Assembly (NCBI GenBank): GCA_017534305.1
Contig: JAFWCU010000010.1
Location: 62,001-126,000, forward strand
Length of the DNA stretch: 64,000 nt
Source: Clostridia bacterium
Lineage (GTDB): Bacteria > Bacillota > Clostridia > TANB77 > CAG-465
Direction of reading: 5' to 3'
Made by a program: the position numbers and the translations under genes. The notes beneath the pieces were generated by a model. That model ran no database searches. It was not told where the DNA came from and saw only the letters and a program-made list of their open reading frames with translations. This document shows positions 49,738-58,369 of this stretch, piece after piece; the stretch's first letter is position 1, and the number at the start of each line of letters is the position of its first letter.

Positions 49738-51933
49738 ATGGGAATAAAAAATACAGTATTCTTCCTAGATTTAAAAACACTATCTAGCAAGCCAGATTCT
49801 AAGCTTAAAGCGTTTGCAAAATCTGAAGACTTAGAAGTTGAAGACATTATTAAAATAATATATGCAGAAGCAGAAAGAATCAAAGAAGAAGATAAAGTAA
49901 AAGTAACATTTAAAATGATAGACGACGATGAAGATAGCTTCAGAGTAATAGTTGAAAGTGCAAATGTAAAATATAAAGGCACTATTATATATCCGTATAA
50001 TAAAATCAAGTCAGATGATTTTGAATTCGAGCTTGATTCTGTTTGTGGAACTATTACACTTGTAAATAAAAAAGAAGATTGTAAAAAAATATCTGTAACT
50101 ATTGATGGAGCTGCATTAGATATATTTTCAATGAAATATAATGATGCTAAAGACTTCTTAAAAGAACTAAGTGATAGAAAAGGCAAAAAAGGATATATTG
50201 AATATCCAGATGGAATTTGCTTTAAACACTTTGGTATAAAACTAAATGCTCAAAAAGCAGAAAATGGGGATGTACTTGTAGATTCTAAAGTTGCAAGTAT
50301 AAACGTATACAATCAAGAAGAATTTGATAAAGCTTTCTACTTTGAACCAGAAAAGCAAGAACAATATGATGTAAATATTCCTCTTCCAGATGAATATAAC
50401 TACGAGAAAAAAGAAACTAAAAAGAAAAAAGCTATAGTAGTAGAAAAAGAAGAAGAGAAAAAAGAAGAAGTAAAAGAAGAAGTAAAAGAAATTGAAGAAG
50501 CTAAAATTGAAATAGAACTTCCAGAAGAAAAGTCTAAAGAAGAACTAGAAAAAGAAGCCCAAGAAAAAAGAGAAAAAGAAGATAAAGAACGTGAAGAACA
50601 AAGAAAGAAAAACCAAGAAGAATTAGACTTAATTAGAAAAAGACAAGAAGAAGAGCTAGAAAAAGTTAAAGAAAAATTTAGACGTGAACTAGAAGAAGAT
50701 ATAAACAAAAACATCCAAAAATATGAAGAAGAAAAATTAGAAAAAGTTGAACTACCAGATAGCATTAAAGAAGAAAAAGCTGAAGAAAAGGTAGAAGAAA
50801 TAAAAACTGAAGAGCCAGAAATAACTGGTCCAATAATAGTAAATCCAGTAACTCCAAAGGTTGAAGATATACTTCAAGATGAGGACGAGGAAGAAGAAAT
50901 CGAGGAAAACAATAACATTCCACACAAAGATGGATTTGCTGAACTTCAAAAGAAATTCAAAATCTTAACAGATGAATTAGATGATGAAGAAGAACAAGAG
51001 GATGAACAAGAAGATTTTGAAGATGAGAAAATAGAAGAAGTTAAACCTCAAACTATAAAACAGCCAGAAGAAGATTTTGATATCAAAGACTTAGATGAAG
51101 TTTTAGGTAGAACTAGAAAAGAAGAACCTAAAGAAGAAAAAGACAATGATAACGAAATAGAAGTTCTAGAAAAAATGCTTGAAGAAGGAAAAAGACAACA
51201 AGAAATTCTAGAACAAAGAATAACTGCAAAACTTGAAGAACTTAAAGCTCAAGTTAAAGCAAAAGAGGAACCTAAAAAAGAAGAAGTTAAAGAAACTAAA
51301 AAAACTACAAAAAAAGAAGCTGCAAAAACTAGTCTTCAAGATTTAGAAAAAGAAATTGAAGACCTTGAAGAGGAAATAATAGAACCTAAAGCAGCTCCTA
51401 AAAAAGAAACTAAAAAGACAGTTAAAAAAGAAGAAAAAGTCGAGGAAAAAGTTGAAGAAAATGAGAATACAATTAGATCATATACTTTAGAAAGCTATAA
51501 AGGTCTAATAGATAACTCAACTAATACTCTAATTGTATACTTTGGACAAAGTAAAAAAGATATAAGAAAAATACTTGGAAAACCAAAACAAATTAGAGAT
51601 TTTGAAGAAATGGAAATGTATGAAGATTTCTATGTATATTATGATGAAGAAGACAAATGTGTAGGAATTGGATTATATAATGACAAAAAATATGAAACAA
51701 CTTTATCTTTAAGCATGTTTGATCGTAATCTTATAGATATGAAATATAGACATATCGTAAAATTAATTAAAAGAAACGATCCAAACTCAATTGAAGATGA
51801 TGATGGAATAATATCTTTAAAATATGGTATATCTGTAGATCCAAGAGAGTCAAAAGATTCAGCAGATGATATATGTGACGTAATACATATATTCCAAAAA
51901 GGATATTATGACGAAGTATACGAAAACTTTTAA
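49738..51933 (+). CDS. Large charged three-part protein of unknown function
   Basis: 731 residues, no family recognised. Residues 1 to about 205 form a mixed alpha/beta globular part (FFLDLKTLSSKPDSKLKAFA onward). About 210-575 are a very Glu/Lys-rich low-complexity region with strong coiled-coil heptads (for example about 270-330 and 480-530) and KKE/EEK repeats. About 578-731 are a second globular domain with Tyr/Asp-rich strands (SYTLESYKGLIDNS onward). No signal peptide, so cytosolic. GAGGTG precedes ATG 49738. Single-gene unit. The architecture suggests a scaffold or tether; function cannot be assigned. Confidence 0.85.
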   Translation: MGIKNTVFFLDLKTLSSKPDSKLKAFAKSEDLEVEDIIKIIYAEAERIKEEDKVKVTFKMIDDDEDSFRVIVESANVKYKGTIIYPYNKIKSDDFEFELDSVCGTITLVNKKEDCKKISVTIDGAALDIFSMKYNDAKDFLKELSDRKGKKGYIEYPDGICFKHFGIKLNAQKAENGDVLVDSKVASINVYNQEEFDKAFYFEPEKQEQYDVNIPLPDEYNYEKKETKKKKAIVVEKEEEKKEEVKEEVKEIEEAKIEIELPEEKSKEELEKEAQEKREKEDKEREEQRKKNQEELDLIRKRQEEELEKVKEKFRRELEEDINKNIQKYEEEKLEKVELPDSIKEEKAEEKVEEIKTEEPEITGPIIVNPVTPKVEDILQDEDEEEEIEENNNIPHKDGFAELQKKFKILTDELDDEEEQEDEQEDFEDEKIEEVKPQTIKQPEEDFDIKDLDEVLGRTRKEEPKEEKDNDNEIEVLEKMLEEGKRQQEILEQRITAKLEELKAQVKAKEEPKKEEVKETKKTTKKEAAKTSLQDLEKEIEDLEEEIIEPKAAPKKETKKTVKKEEKVEEKVEENENTIRSYTLESYKGLIDNSTNTLIVYFGQSKKDIRKILGKPKQIRDFEEMEMYEDFYVYYDEEDKCVGIGLYNDKKYETTLSLSMFDRNLIDMKYRHIVKLIKRNDPNSIEDDDGIISLKYGISVDPRESKDSADDICDVIHIFQKGYYDEVYENF

Positions 51934-51938
51934 TAATT

Positions 51939-51963
51939 AGTACCGAGAAATCGGTACTTTTTT
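51939..51963 (+). terminator. Terminator of the 731-residue protein gene
   Basis: AGTACCGA (51939-51946) pairs with TCGGTACT (51951-51958), GAAA loop, T run. Confidence 0.9.
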
Positions 51964-51985
51964 ATTATATTATTTTTAATTCCTA

Positions 51986-52014
51986 TTGAATTTGTATGAT
52001 TTCTGTGATATAAT
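51986..52014 (+). promoter_or_regulatory. Promoter of the suf operon
   Basis: TTGAAT (51986-51991), 17-bp spacer, extended TGA-TATAAT with -10 at 52009-52014. Confidence 0.8.
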
Positions 52015-52041
52015 TCCTACTAGTTTTGTATGAAATACAAA
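51991..52041. promoter_or_regulatory. Candidate operator: repeated TTTGTATGA and a TTTGTAT/ATACAAA palindrome
   Basis: TTTGTATGA occurs at 51991-51999, between -35 and -10, and at 52025-52033, where it forms a perfect 7-bp inverted repeat with ATACAAA (52035-52041). The placement across the promoter and early transcript suits a repressor, for example the Rrf2 protein encoded at the end of this operon; that link is inference. Confidence 0.4.
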
Positions 52042-52057
52042 TTAGAAGGAGCAGAAT

Positions 52058-52804
52058 ATGAAAAAATTATTAGAAATCAAAGAATTACATGCACAAGCAG
52101 GTGAAAAAGAAATACTTAAAGGATTAAATTTAACAATAAATCCAGGTGAGGTTCATGTTATCATGGGACCAAATGGAGCAGGTAAATCTACCTTAGCAAA
52201 TGTTATACTAAATAATCCTCAATATATAAAAACAAGTGGAGAAGTTATTCTAGATGGAGAAAACATAAATGAACTTCCAACAAATGAAATAGCTAAAAAG
52301 GGTATATTTATGTCTTTCCAATCTCCAGAAGAAATACCAGGTATATCTACATTTAACTTTTTAAAATATGCTAAATCTAAGATTTCAGGAGAACAAGTAA
52401 AATCTTTTAAATTTAGACATGACTTAAAAGAATATGTAGACGAACTAAATATGAATCCAAAGTTAATTGAAAGAAACTTAAATGTTGGATTTTCTGGTGG
52501 GGAAAAGAAGAAAAATGAAATACTACAAATGTTAGTACTAGAGCCAAAACTTGCAATACTAGATGAAACAGATTCTGGTCTAGATGTAGATGCAGTAAAA
52601 ACTGTTTCTCGTGGTATTTCAATGTATAAAAATGATTCAAATGCCGTATTAATTATTACACACAACAATAAAATTCTAGAAAATCTGCATATAGATTATG
52701 TACATGTTTTAGTAGATGGAAAAATAGTAAAAACAGGTAACGCAAGCCTTGCAGATGAAATAGAAAAAGAAGGTTATGCAAAATATAAGAAAGTTGAGGA
52801 ATAA
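52058..52804 (+). CDS. sufC: Fe-S assembly ATPase SufC
   Basis: ABC-type ATPase of the SufBCD scaffold complex (248 residues, cytosolic). Walker A GPNGAGKST, SufC-type Q-loop SFQSPEEIPG, signature FSGGEKKKNEI and Walker B LAILDETDSGLD. AGAAGGAG precedes ATG 52058. First gene of the operon sufC-B-D-(x-y)-S-U-rrf2-mnmA. It supplies conformational energy for cluster assembly. Confidence 0.98.
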   Translation: MKKLLEIKELHAQAGEKEILKGLNLTINPGEVHVIMGPNGAGKSTLANVILNNPQYIKTSGEVILDGENINELPTNEIAKKGIFMSFQSPEEIPGISTFNFLKYAKSKISGEQVKSFKFRHDLKEYVDELNMNPKLIERNLNVGFSGGEKKKNEILQMLVLEPKLAILDETDSGLDVDAVKTVSRGISMYKNDSNAVLIITHNNKILENLHIDYVHVLVDGKIVKTGNASLADEIEKEGYAKYKKVEE

Positions 52805-52806
52805 TA

Positions 52807-54207
52807 ATGGCAAAAACTAAAGTAGATGACATCAATAGAAATATATATGATGTTGTAGACAAAGATAACTATGAATTTAAAATGCAAAAAGGCTTAAACC
52901 GTGAAATTGTAGAAGAAATATCTAAAAGAAAAAACGAACCAGATTGGATGCTAGATATAAGACTTAAAGCATTAGAAATATATAATAAATTAGAATTACC
53001 AACATGGGGACCAGATTTATCTGAACTTAAAATGGATGAAATTGCAACATATGTAAAACCTAAAGCGAATTTAAATAATTCTTGGGATGATGTTCCAGAA
53101 GATATTAAAAATACATTTGAAAGATTAGGTATTCCTGAGGCTGAAAGAAAATCTTTAGCAGGTGTTGGAGCTCAATACGATTCAGAAGTTGTTTATCATA
53201 GTATCAAACAAGAATTGCTAGACCAAGGTGTTATATATACAGATATGGAAACAGCTGTAAGAGAATATCCAGAAATAGTAAAAGAACATTTTATGAAATG
53301 TGTACCAATAAACGATCATAAATTTGTTGCACTTCATGCAGCAGTATGGTCTGGTGGATCATTTGTATATGTTCCAAAAGGAGTAAAACTAGATGTACCA
53401 TTACAATCATATTTTAGATTAAACTCTCCAGAATCAGGGCAATTTGAGCATACATTAATTATAGTAGAAGAAGGAGCATCTCTTCATTTTATCGAAGGAT
53501 GTAGTGCACCAAAATATAACAAAGTAAATCTACATGCAGGATGTGTTGAACTATATGTAAAAGACAATGCATATTTAAGATATTCAACAATAGAAAACTG
53601 GTCAAAAAACATGATGAACCTAAATACAAAAAAAGCACTAGTTGGAAAAAATGCACAAGTAGATTGGGTAACAGGATCTTTTGGTTCAAAAGTATCAATG
53701 CTTTATCCAATGAGTATTCTAAATGGAGAAGGCGCAAGAACAGAATATACTGGTATAACTTTTGCAGGTGCGGGACAAGATTTAGACACTGGATTTAAAG
53801 TAGTACATAATGCACCAAACACATCAAGTGTAGTAAATTCTAGATCAATATCTAAAAATGGAGGAGCATGTACTTATAGAGCATTAGTAAGAATTGCAGA
53901 GCAAGCTAAAGGTTCAAAATGTTCAGTAAGTTGTGAGTCATTAATGCTAGATGAAATATCTCGCTCAGATACTATTCCAGTAAATGATGTTCAAACTGAT
54001 GATGTAGAATTCTCACATGAAGCAAAAATTGGTAAAATATCAGATAAAGAAATATTCTATCTAATGTCTAGAGGACTTTCAGAAGAAGATGCAAAAGCAA
54101 TGATTGTTAGAGGTTTTGCATACCCTGTATCTAAAGAGCTTCCTGTAGAATATGCAGTAGAAATGAATAATTTAATTAATATAGAATTAGAAGGGAGTAT
54201 AGGATAA
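52807..54207 (+). CDS. sufB: Fe-S scaffold protein SufB
   Basis: Beta-helical core protein of SufBCD on which the cluster is built (466 residues, the typical length). Characteristic blocks: PDWMLDIRLKALEIY, GVGAQYDSEVVYHS, VPKGVKLDVPLQSYFR, EGCSAPKYN and the C-terminal RGLSEEDAKAMIVRGF. It starts two bases after the sufC stop and its stop overlaps the sufD start (TAATG). Confidence 0.98.
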   Translation: MAKTKVDDINRNIYDVVDKDNYEFKMQKGLNREIVEEISKRKNEPDWMLDIRLKALEIYNKLELPTWGPDLSELKMDEIATYVKPKANLNNSWDDVPEDIKNTFERLGIPEAERKSLAGVGAQYDSEVVYHSIKQELLDQGVIYTDMETAVREYPEIVKEHFMKCVPINDHKFVALHAAVWSGGSFVYVPKGVKLDVPLQSYFRLNSPESGQFEHTLIIVEEGASLHFIEGCSAPKYNKVNLHAGCVELYVKDNAYLRYSTIENWSKNMMNLNTKKALVGKNAQVDWVTGSFGSKVSMLYPMSILNGEGARTEYTGITFAGAGQDLDTGFKVVHNAPNTSSVVNSRSISKNGGACTYRALVRIAEQAKGSKCSVSCESLMLDEISRSDTIPVNDVQTDDVEFSHEAKIGKISDKEIFYLMSRGLSEEDAKAMIVRGFAYPVSKELPVEYAVEMNNLINIELEGSIG

Positions 54208-55250
54208 TGGAAATGAAGATAAACGACACTCCTGTAAGAACAAGTAGAAATTTTAGAATTAACAATCTAAAACTTGAAAATATTCAAATACCATCAAATC
54301 TAGATACTTTCAAAAATGTTGAAATAATTACACAAAAAGCTGAAATAAGCAACAACGTTAGAAAGTATAAATTAGAATATGGTAATGGAGAAATATTAGA
54401 AGAAAACGCACAAAATGAAGCAAATAGTGTATTAAATATTAAAACAAGTAGAAAAGGTGAAAAAGTAACAATCATTTATACTTTCACAGATGAAGAAACT
54501 ATACTTGTAAATAATATTGAAATAAATACATATAAAGATGCAGATATAACAATAGTATATAAATCTAAAACAGATAAACCTTGCTTCCACAATTCAGTAA
54601 TTAGACTTAATACTTCACCAGAAGACAAAGTTAATGTCAATATTGTTAACATGTTAAACAATAATTCAATGCATTTTGAATCTATGGAAAGCTCACTAGA
54701 AGATAATACTAATTTAAAGTATACAATAATAGATTTAGGCGGAAAAGTTAGTGCTACAAACTATTTTGCAGATATAATAGGTAAAGAGGCAAAAAATGAT
54801 CTTAAAACTATATATCTTGGAATAGAAAATCAAATAAAAGATATAAACTATATAGCTCATCTAAAAGGAGAAAAGACAGAAGGATATATAGACGTACAAG
54901 GTGTATTAAACGATGAAGCTAAGAAAAACTTTAAAGGGACACTAGATTTTAAGCGAGGATGTAAAGGAGCAAAAGGGGATGAAAATGAGTTCTGTATGCT
55001 ACTTTCACCAAAAGCAAAATCTATAGCTCTACCTATGCTTTTATGTACAGAAGATGATGTAGAAGGAAATCACTCAACTGCATCTGGAAAAGTAGATGAA
55101 AAATCTCTTTTCTATATTATGAGCAGAGGTTTAAATGAAAAAGAAGCTATTAAACTTATTGTTAGAGCAAGATTTAATAAAATTCTAGAAAGAATAAAAG
55201 ATGAAGAATTACTAAAAGATATTGTACATGAAATAGATAATAGATTATAA
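54207..55250 (+). CDS. sufD: Fe-S scaffold protein SufD
   Basis: Partner of SufB (347 residues). The N-terminal half is diverged, but the C-terminal core keeps FKRGCKGAKGDENEFCMLLS, EGNHSTASGKVDEKSLFYIMSRGLNEKEA, typical of SufB/SufD. Translation is coupled to sufB through a TAATG overlap. It ends HEIDNRL; a near-copy of this 3' end recurs 520 bases downstream. Confidence 0.93.
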   Translation: MEMKINDTPVRTSRNFRINNLKLENIQIPSNLDTFKNVEIITQKAEISNNVRKYKLEYGNGEILEENAQNEANSVLNIKTSRKGEKVTIIYTFTDEETILVNNIEINTYKDADITIVYKSKTDKPCFHNSVIRLNTSPEDKVNVNIVNMLNNNSMHFESMESSLEDNTNLKYTIIDLGGKVSATNYFADIIGKEAKNDLKTIYLGIENQIKDINYIAHLKGEKTEGYIDVQGVLNDEAKKNFKGTLDFKRGCKGAKGDENEFCMLLSPKAKSIALPMLLCTEDDVEGNHSTASGKVDEKSLFYIMSRGLNEKEAIKLIVRARFNKILERIKDEELLKDIVHEIDNRL

Positions 55251-55269
55251 TTAAATTGAGGTGGATAAT

Positions 55270-55722
55270 ATGGAAAATGAAAATAAAACAAAAGATATAA
55301 TTGTTACTATTTTAAAAGTAGTAGCTATAATATTTTTAGTGTGTATAATAGTGTTAAATATAATAATTCTCTTTAAAGAAGAACCTATGACTATAATAAA
55401 AGAGACTACTACAGAAAAAACAACAAATAATAGTTATAATTTCTGGGAGCAAGAGATTACATTTTGTTGGCCACACACAGTAACTAGGTCTTTGGTACCA
55501 TCAATTATTGTAAATATAGTTATATTAATATGTGCAATAGTTGAAATTATCATACCTATTTCTAACAAAAAAATCAAAGCATTTATAATTACTTTAACAT
55601 TGATAATAGTTATAGTATCATTATTTATACCGGTAGTTAATTCTTATCAAACATATGATAATAAAAGATTAACGTATCTTAAAAGCTATTCAATAATTAC
55701 TTATTATTTTGGCAAAATATGA
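55270..55722 (+). CDS. Small membrane protein inside the suf operon, copy A
   Basis: 150 residues from ATG 55270, with GAGGTGG upstream. One N-terminal membrane segment (about 12-33), an outer loop rich in Thr/Glu/Asn (TIIKETTTEKTTNN), then two closely spaced membrane segments (about 75-125). No family recognised. It shares topology, MEN start, Thr/Glu loop and an almost identical ribosome-site/start context with the following gene, so the two look like duplicates. No Fe-S or redox motif is visible. Confidence 0.8.
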   Translation: MENENKTKDIIVTILKVVAIIFLVCIIVLNIIILFKEEPMTIIKETTTEKTTNNSYNFWEQEITFCWPHTVTRSLVPSIIVNIVILICAIVEIIIPISNKKIKAFIITLTLIIVIVSLFIPVVNSYQTYDNKRLTYLKSYSIITYYFGKI

Positions 55723-55746
55723 TGATGGACTGCTAAGAATAATATG

Positions 55747-55770
55747 CATAAAATAGATAAAGAATTGTAA
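55747..55770 (+). pseudogene. Relic copy of the sufD 3' end
   Basis: Between the two small membrane protein genes the sequence reads as codons H-K-I-D-K-E-L-stop, closely matching the genuine sufD end H-E-I-D-N-R-L-stop (55227-55250). The following bases up to GGTGGATAATATGGAAAAT are also nearly the same as after sufD. It marks the edge of a tandem duplication. Confidence 0.65.
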
Positions 55771-55791
55771 TTAAATAAAGAGGTGGATAAT

Positions 55792-56235
55792 ATGGAAAAT
55801 ATAAAAAAGAATGGAATTATTCTATTGAAAATTGTTTCTATAGTTATATTATTATTTTTCATATATAAAAATATAGAGTTTTCTGGAATAATTAAAAATG
55901 AAAATAAAGAAGAGACAAAAGAAGAACTTGTTAACACTATAAAAGAAACTGAAACTGAAACATCTGATATAGATAGATACATATATAATAAAGAAGCGAA
56001 AGTTAGTAAATTATATTTAGTGATATTTTTTGATATAGCAGTAGACATATTTATTATAGTTATTTTAATACTATCATTTACTAAATATAATGAAAAGGCA
56101 AATAAATATTTAAAAATTTGTATTGTTTTGTTTTTAATAACAATGATATTACCAATAGAATCAGAGTTTTCTGAAAGCAATATAGGACTTCATTTTGGCT
56201 TTAAACCATTTATAATGAAATTAATCAATAAATAA
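55792..56235 (+). CDS. Small membrane protein inside the suf operon, copy B
   Basis: 147 residues from ATG 55792, with AGAGGTGG upstream. Same layout as the preceding protein: N-terminal membrane segment (about 8-27), polar Thr/Glu loop (NTIKETETETSD) and two membrane segments (about 70-115). The sequence is substantially diverged from copy A. No recognised family; the genes keep the suf operon open and co-oriented, with sufS starting 14 bases later. Confidence 0.8.
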   Translation: MENIKKNGIILLKIVSIVILLFFIYKNIEFSGIIKNENKEETKEELVNTIKETETETSDIDRYIYNKEAKVSKLYLVIFFDIAVDIFIIVILILSFTKYNEKANKYLKICIVLFLITMILPIESEFSESNIGLHFGFKPFIMKLINK

Positions 56236-56249
56236 GGAGATTGGATAAT

Positions 56250-57461
56250 ATGGATTATAAAAAAGATTTTCCAGTGTTAATGAATAGAAAAGTTGCTTAC
56301 CTAGATAGTGGAGCAACAACACAAAAACCAGAAATGGTATTAAATGCAGTAGATAAATACTACAAGGATCATAATGCAAATCCTCATAGAGGAGCTTATA
56401 GTTTAAGTATGGAAGCAACAGAAGACTATGAAAATGGTAGGGATAAAGTTGCAAAGTTTATAAACGCTTCAAGAGAAGAAGTTATATTTACTAAAAACGC
56501 ATCTGAAGCACTAAATCTTGTTGCATATGCATATGGACTAGATAATTTAAATGAGAACAATGAAATTGTACTAAGCATAATGGAACATCATTCAAATTTA
56601 GTACCATGGCAATATGTTAGTAGAAAAACTGGTGCTAAACTAAAATATATGTACATTAATGATAACTTTGAACTAGATATGGATGAAGTTAAAGCAAAAA
56701 TTACAGATAAAACTAAAGTAGTAGGAATAGTACATGTATCTAATGTTACTGGAACAATAAATGATGTAAAAGCTATAATTGAATATGCTCATAGCAAAGG
56801 TGCTGTTGTAGTACTAGACGTATCACAAAGCATACCACATATGAAAATAGACGTAAAAGAATTAGATGCAGACTTTATTGCATTCTCTGGACATAAAATG
56901 CTTGCACCTTTAGGTATTGGTGTTTTATATGGTAAAAAAGAATTACTTACAAAAATGACTCCATTTTTATATGGTGGAGATATGATTGAATATGTATATG
57001 AAGATCATACAACTTTTGCACCTCTTCCATCTAAATTTGAAGCGGGAACTCAAAATGTTGGAGGAGTAGTAGGACTAGCTGCTGCAATAGACTATATTGA
57101 GTCAGTAGGCTATGATAACATTCAAAAAATAGAAAAAGAACTAGTAGACTATGCAGTAGAAAAACTATCTAAGCTAAATTATATAACTATGTATATGACT
57201 AAAAATAAAGAAAATCATTCTGGCGTAATATCTTTCAATATTAATGGTGTTCATCCACATGATGTTGCAAGTATATTAGATAATGAAGGAGTATGTGTAA
57301 GAAGTGGAAATCACTGTGCACAACCACTTTTAAGATACATAGGAATAGACTCAACATGTCGTGCAAGCTTTTATTTATACAATACAAAAGAAGATGTAGA
57401 TAGACTTGTTGCAGCAATAGAAAAAGCGTACAAAATGTTTGAAAAATATCTTAACAAATAA
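56250..57461 (+). CDS. sufS: Cysteine desulfurase SufS
   Basis: Group II PLP cysteine desulfurase (403 residues) feeding persulfide to SufU. Motifs: LDSGATTQKP, EHHSNLVPWQ, PLP-lysine region FSGHKMLAPLG and the short active-site loop RSGNHCAQP with the nucleophilic Cys. Start ATG 56250 after AAGGAGATTGG; the upstream TTG at 56241 is within this site. sufU begins 10 bases after the stop. Confidence 0.98.
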   Translation: MDYKKDFPVLMNRKVAYLDSGATTQKPEMVLNAVDKYYKDHNANPHRGAYSLSMEATEDYENGRDKVAKFINASREEVIFTKNASEALNLVAYAYGLDNLNENNEIVLSIMEHHSNLVPWQYVSRKTGAKLKYMYINDNFELDMDEVKAKITDKTKVVGIVHVSNVTGTINDVKAIIEYAHSKGAVVVLDVSQSIPHMKIDVKELDADFIAFSGHKMLAPLGIGVLYGKKELLTKMTPFLYGGDMIEYVYEDHTTFAPLPSKFEAGTQNVGGVVGLAAAIDYIESVGYDNIQKIEKELVDYAVEKLSKLNYITMYMTKNKENHSGVISFNINGVHPHDVASILDNEGVCVRSGNHCAQPLLRYIGIDSTCRASFYLYNTKEDVDRLVAAIEKAYKMFEKYLNK

Positions 57462-57471
57462 AGGAGAAAAA

Positions 57472-57918
57472 ATGGATAATTTAGAAGAAATGTACAATGA
57501 AATCATAATGGAACACTCTATGAATTCATATAACAAGAAAAAACTTGCATCCCATGATTTTTGTGATTTAGGTCACAATCCAAATTGTGGAGATGAAATT
57601 GAAATTGAGGTAAAACTTAATGGAGATGTTATTGAAGATATGGCCTTTTCAGGACACGGATGCGCTATATCTCAAAGTTCAACTTCTGTTATGATAGATG
57701 TACTTAAAGGAAAAACAGTTAAAGAGGCAAAAGAAATCATAGCAATATTTATTGGTATGATTAAACGTGAAATAACAGACGAAGAAGAACTTGAAAGATT
57801 AGAAGATGCAATAGCATTTAAGAATATTTCAAATATGCCAGCACGTGTCAAATGTGCACTTCTTGCATGGCATACAATGGAAGATATTTTAAAGAAATTA
57901 GAAGAAGGAGAAAAATAA
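57472..57918 (+). CDS. sufU: Zinc-dependent sulfurtransferase SufU
   Basis: 148-residue IscU-fold protein that accepts sulfur from SufS. Zn ligands are in place: C39 with D41 (NPNCGDE), C64 (SGHGCAIS) and C128 (VKCALLAW). The insertion between C64 and C128 typical of SufU is present. ATG 57472 follows AAAGGAG; the stop TAA overlaps the next start (TAATG). Confidence 0.97.
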   Translation: MDNLEEMYNEIIMEHSMNSYNKKKLASHDFCDLGHNPNCGDEIEIEVKLNGDVIEDMAFSGHGCAISQSSTSVMIDVLKGKTVKEAKEIIAIFIGMIKREITDEEELERLEDAIAFKNISNMPARVKCALLAWHTMEDILKKLEEGEK

Positions 57919-58358
57919 TGAAAATTTCTACTAAAGGAAGATATGCATTAAATATTATGGTAGATATAGCCAAGAATGCAGGTCAAGAAAAATATATTTC
58001 ACTTACAGAAATAGCAAATAGATTAAAGCTTTCAAACAAATATCTAGAGCAAATTATTGCGCCTTTAAATAAAGCAGGACTAGTTTCAAGTACTAGAGGG
58101 AATAATGGTGGATATATGTTATCTAGAAAAGCAGAAGAATATAAAGTTGGGGACATATTAAGAGCAACAGAAGGAAATCTAGCACCAATTACTTGCCTTT
58201 CAGATGGCAGTGCTAAAAATTGCCCAAGAAAAAATCAATGTACAACTTTATCTTTTTGGCAAGGTCTAGACAAAGCAATAGAAGATTATGTAGATAGTAA
58301 AACATTACAAGATTTAGTAAATGAGACTAAATCTACTAAAAAATATGTATTAAAATAA
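57918..58358 (+). CDS. Rrf2-family regulator, IscR-like
   Basis: 146-residue winged-helix protein. It begins MKISTKGRYALNIMVDIA, the Rrf2 start, with recognition helix LSNKYLEQIIAPL and wing STRGNNGGYML. Three Cys (C93, C102, C108; CLSDGSAKNCPRKNQC) occupy the IscR cluster-ligand region, so it probably senses an Fe-S cluster and adjusts suf expression. Translationally coupled to sufU (TAATG). It is placed near the end of the operon rather than first, next to mnmA, as in many clostridial iscR-iscS-iscU-mnmA loci. Confidence 0.92.
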   Translation: MKISTKGRYALNIMVDIAKNAGQEKYISLTEIANRLKLSNKYLEQIIAPLNKAGLVSSTRGNNGGYMLSRKAEEYKVGDILRATEGNLAPITCLSDGSAKNCPRKNQCTTLSFWQGLDKAIEDYVDSKTLQDLVNETKSTKKYVLK

Positions 58359-58369
58359 AGGAGAAATAA

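Noticed and set aside
50400..50949. Antisense ORFs rich in Ser and Phe opposite the 49738 gene
   Set aside because: Shadow of the Glu/Lys-rich low-complexity region; no ribosome sites.
55261..55270. GTG start codons at 55261 and 55783 (and TTG at 56241) adding an MDN prefix
   Set aside because: Each lies within the GAGGTGG/GATTGG ribosome site; the ATG nine bases later is the better start.
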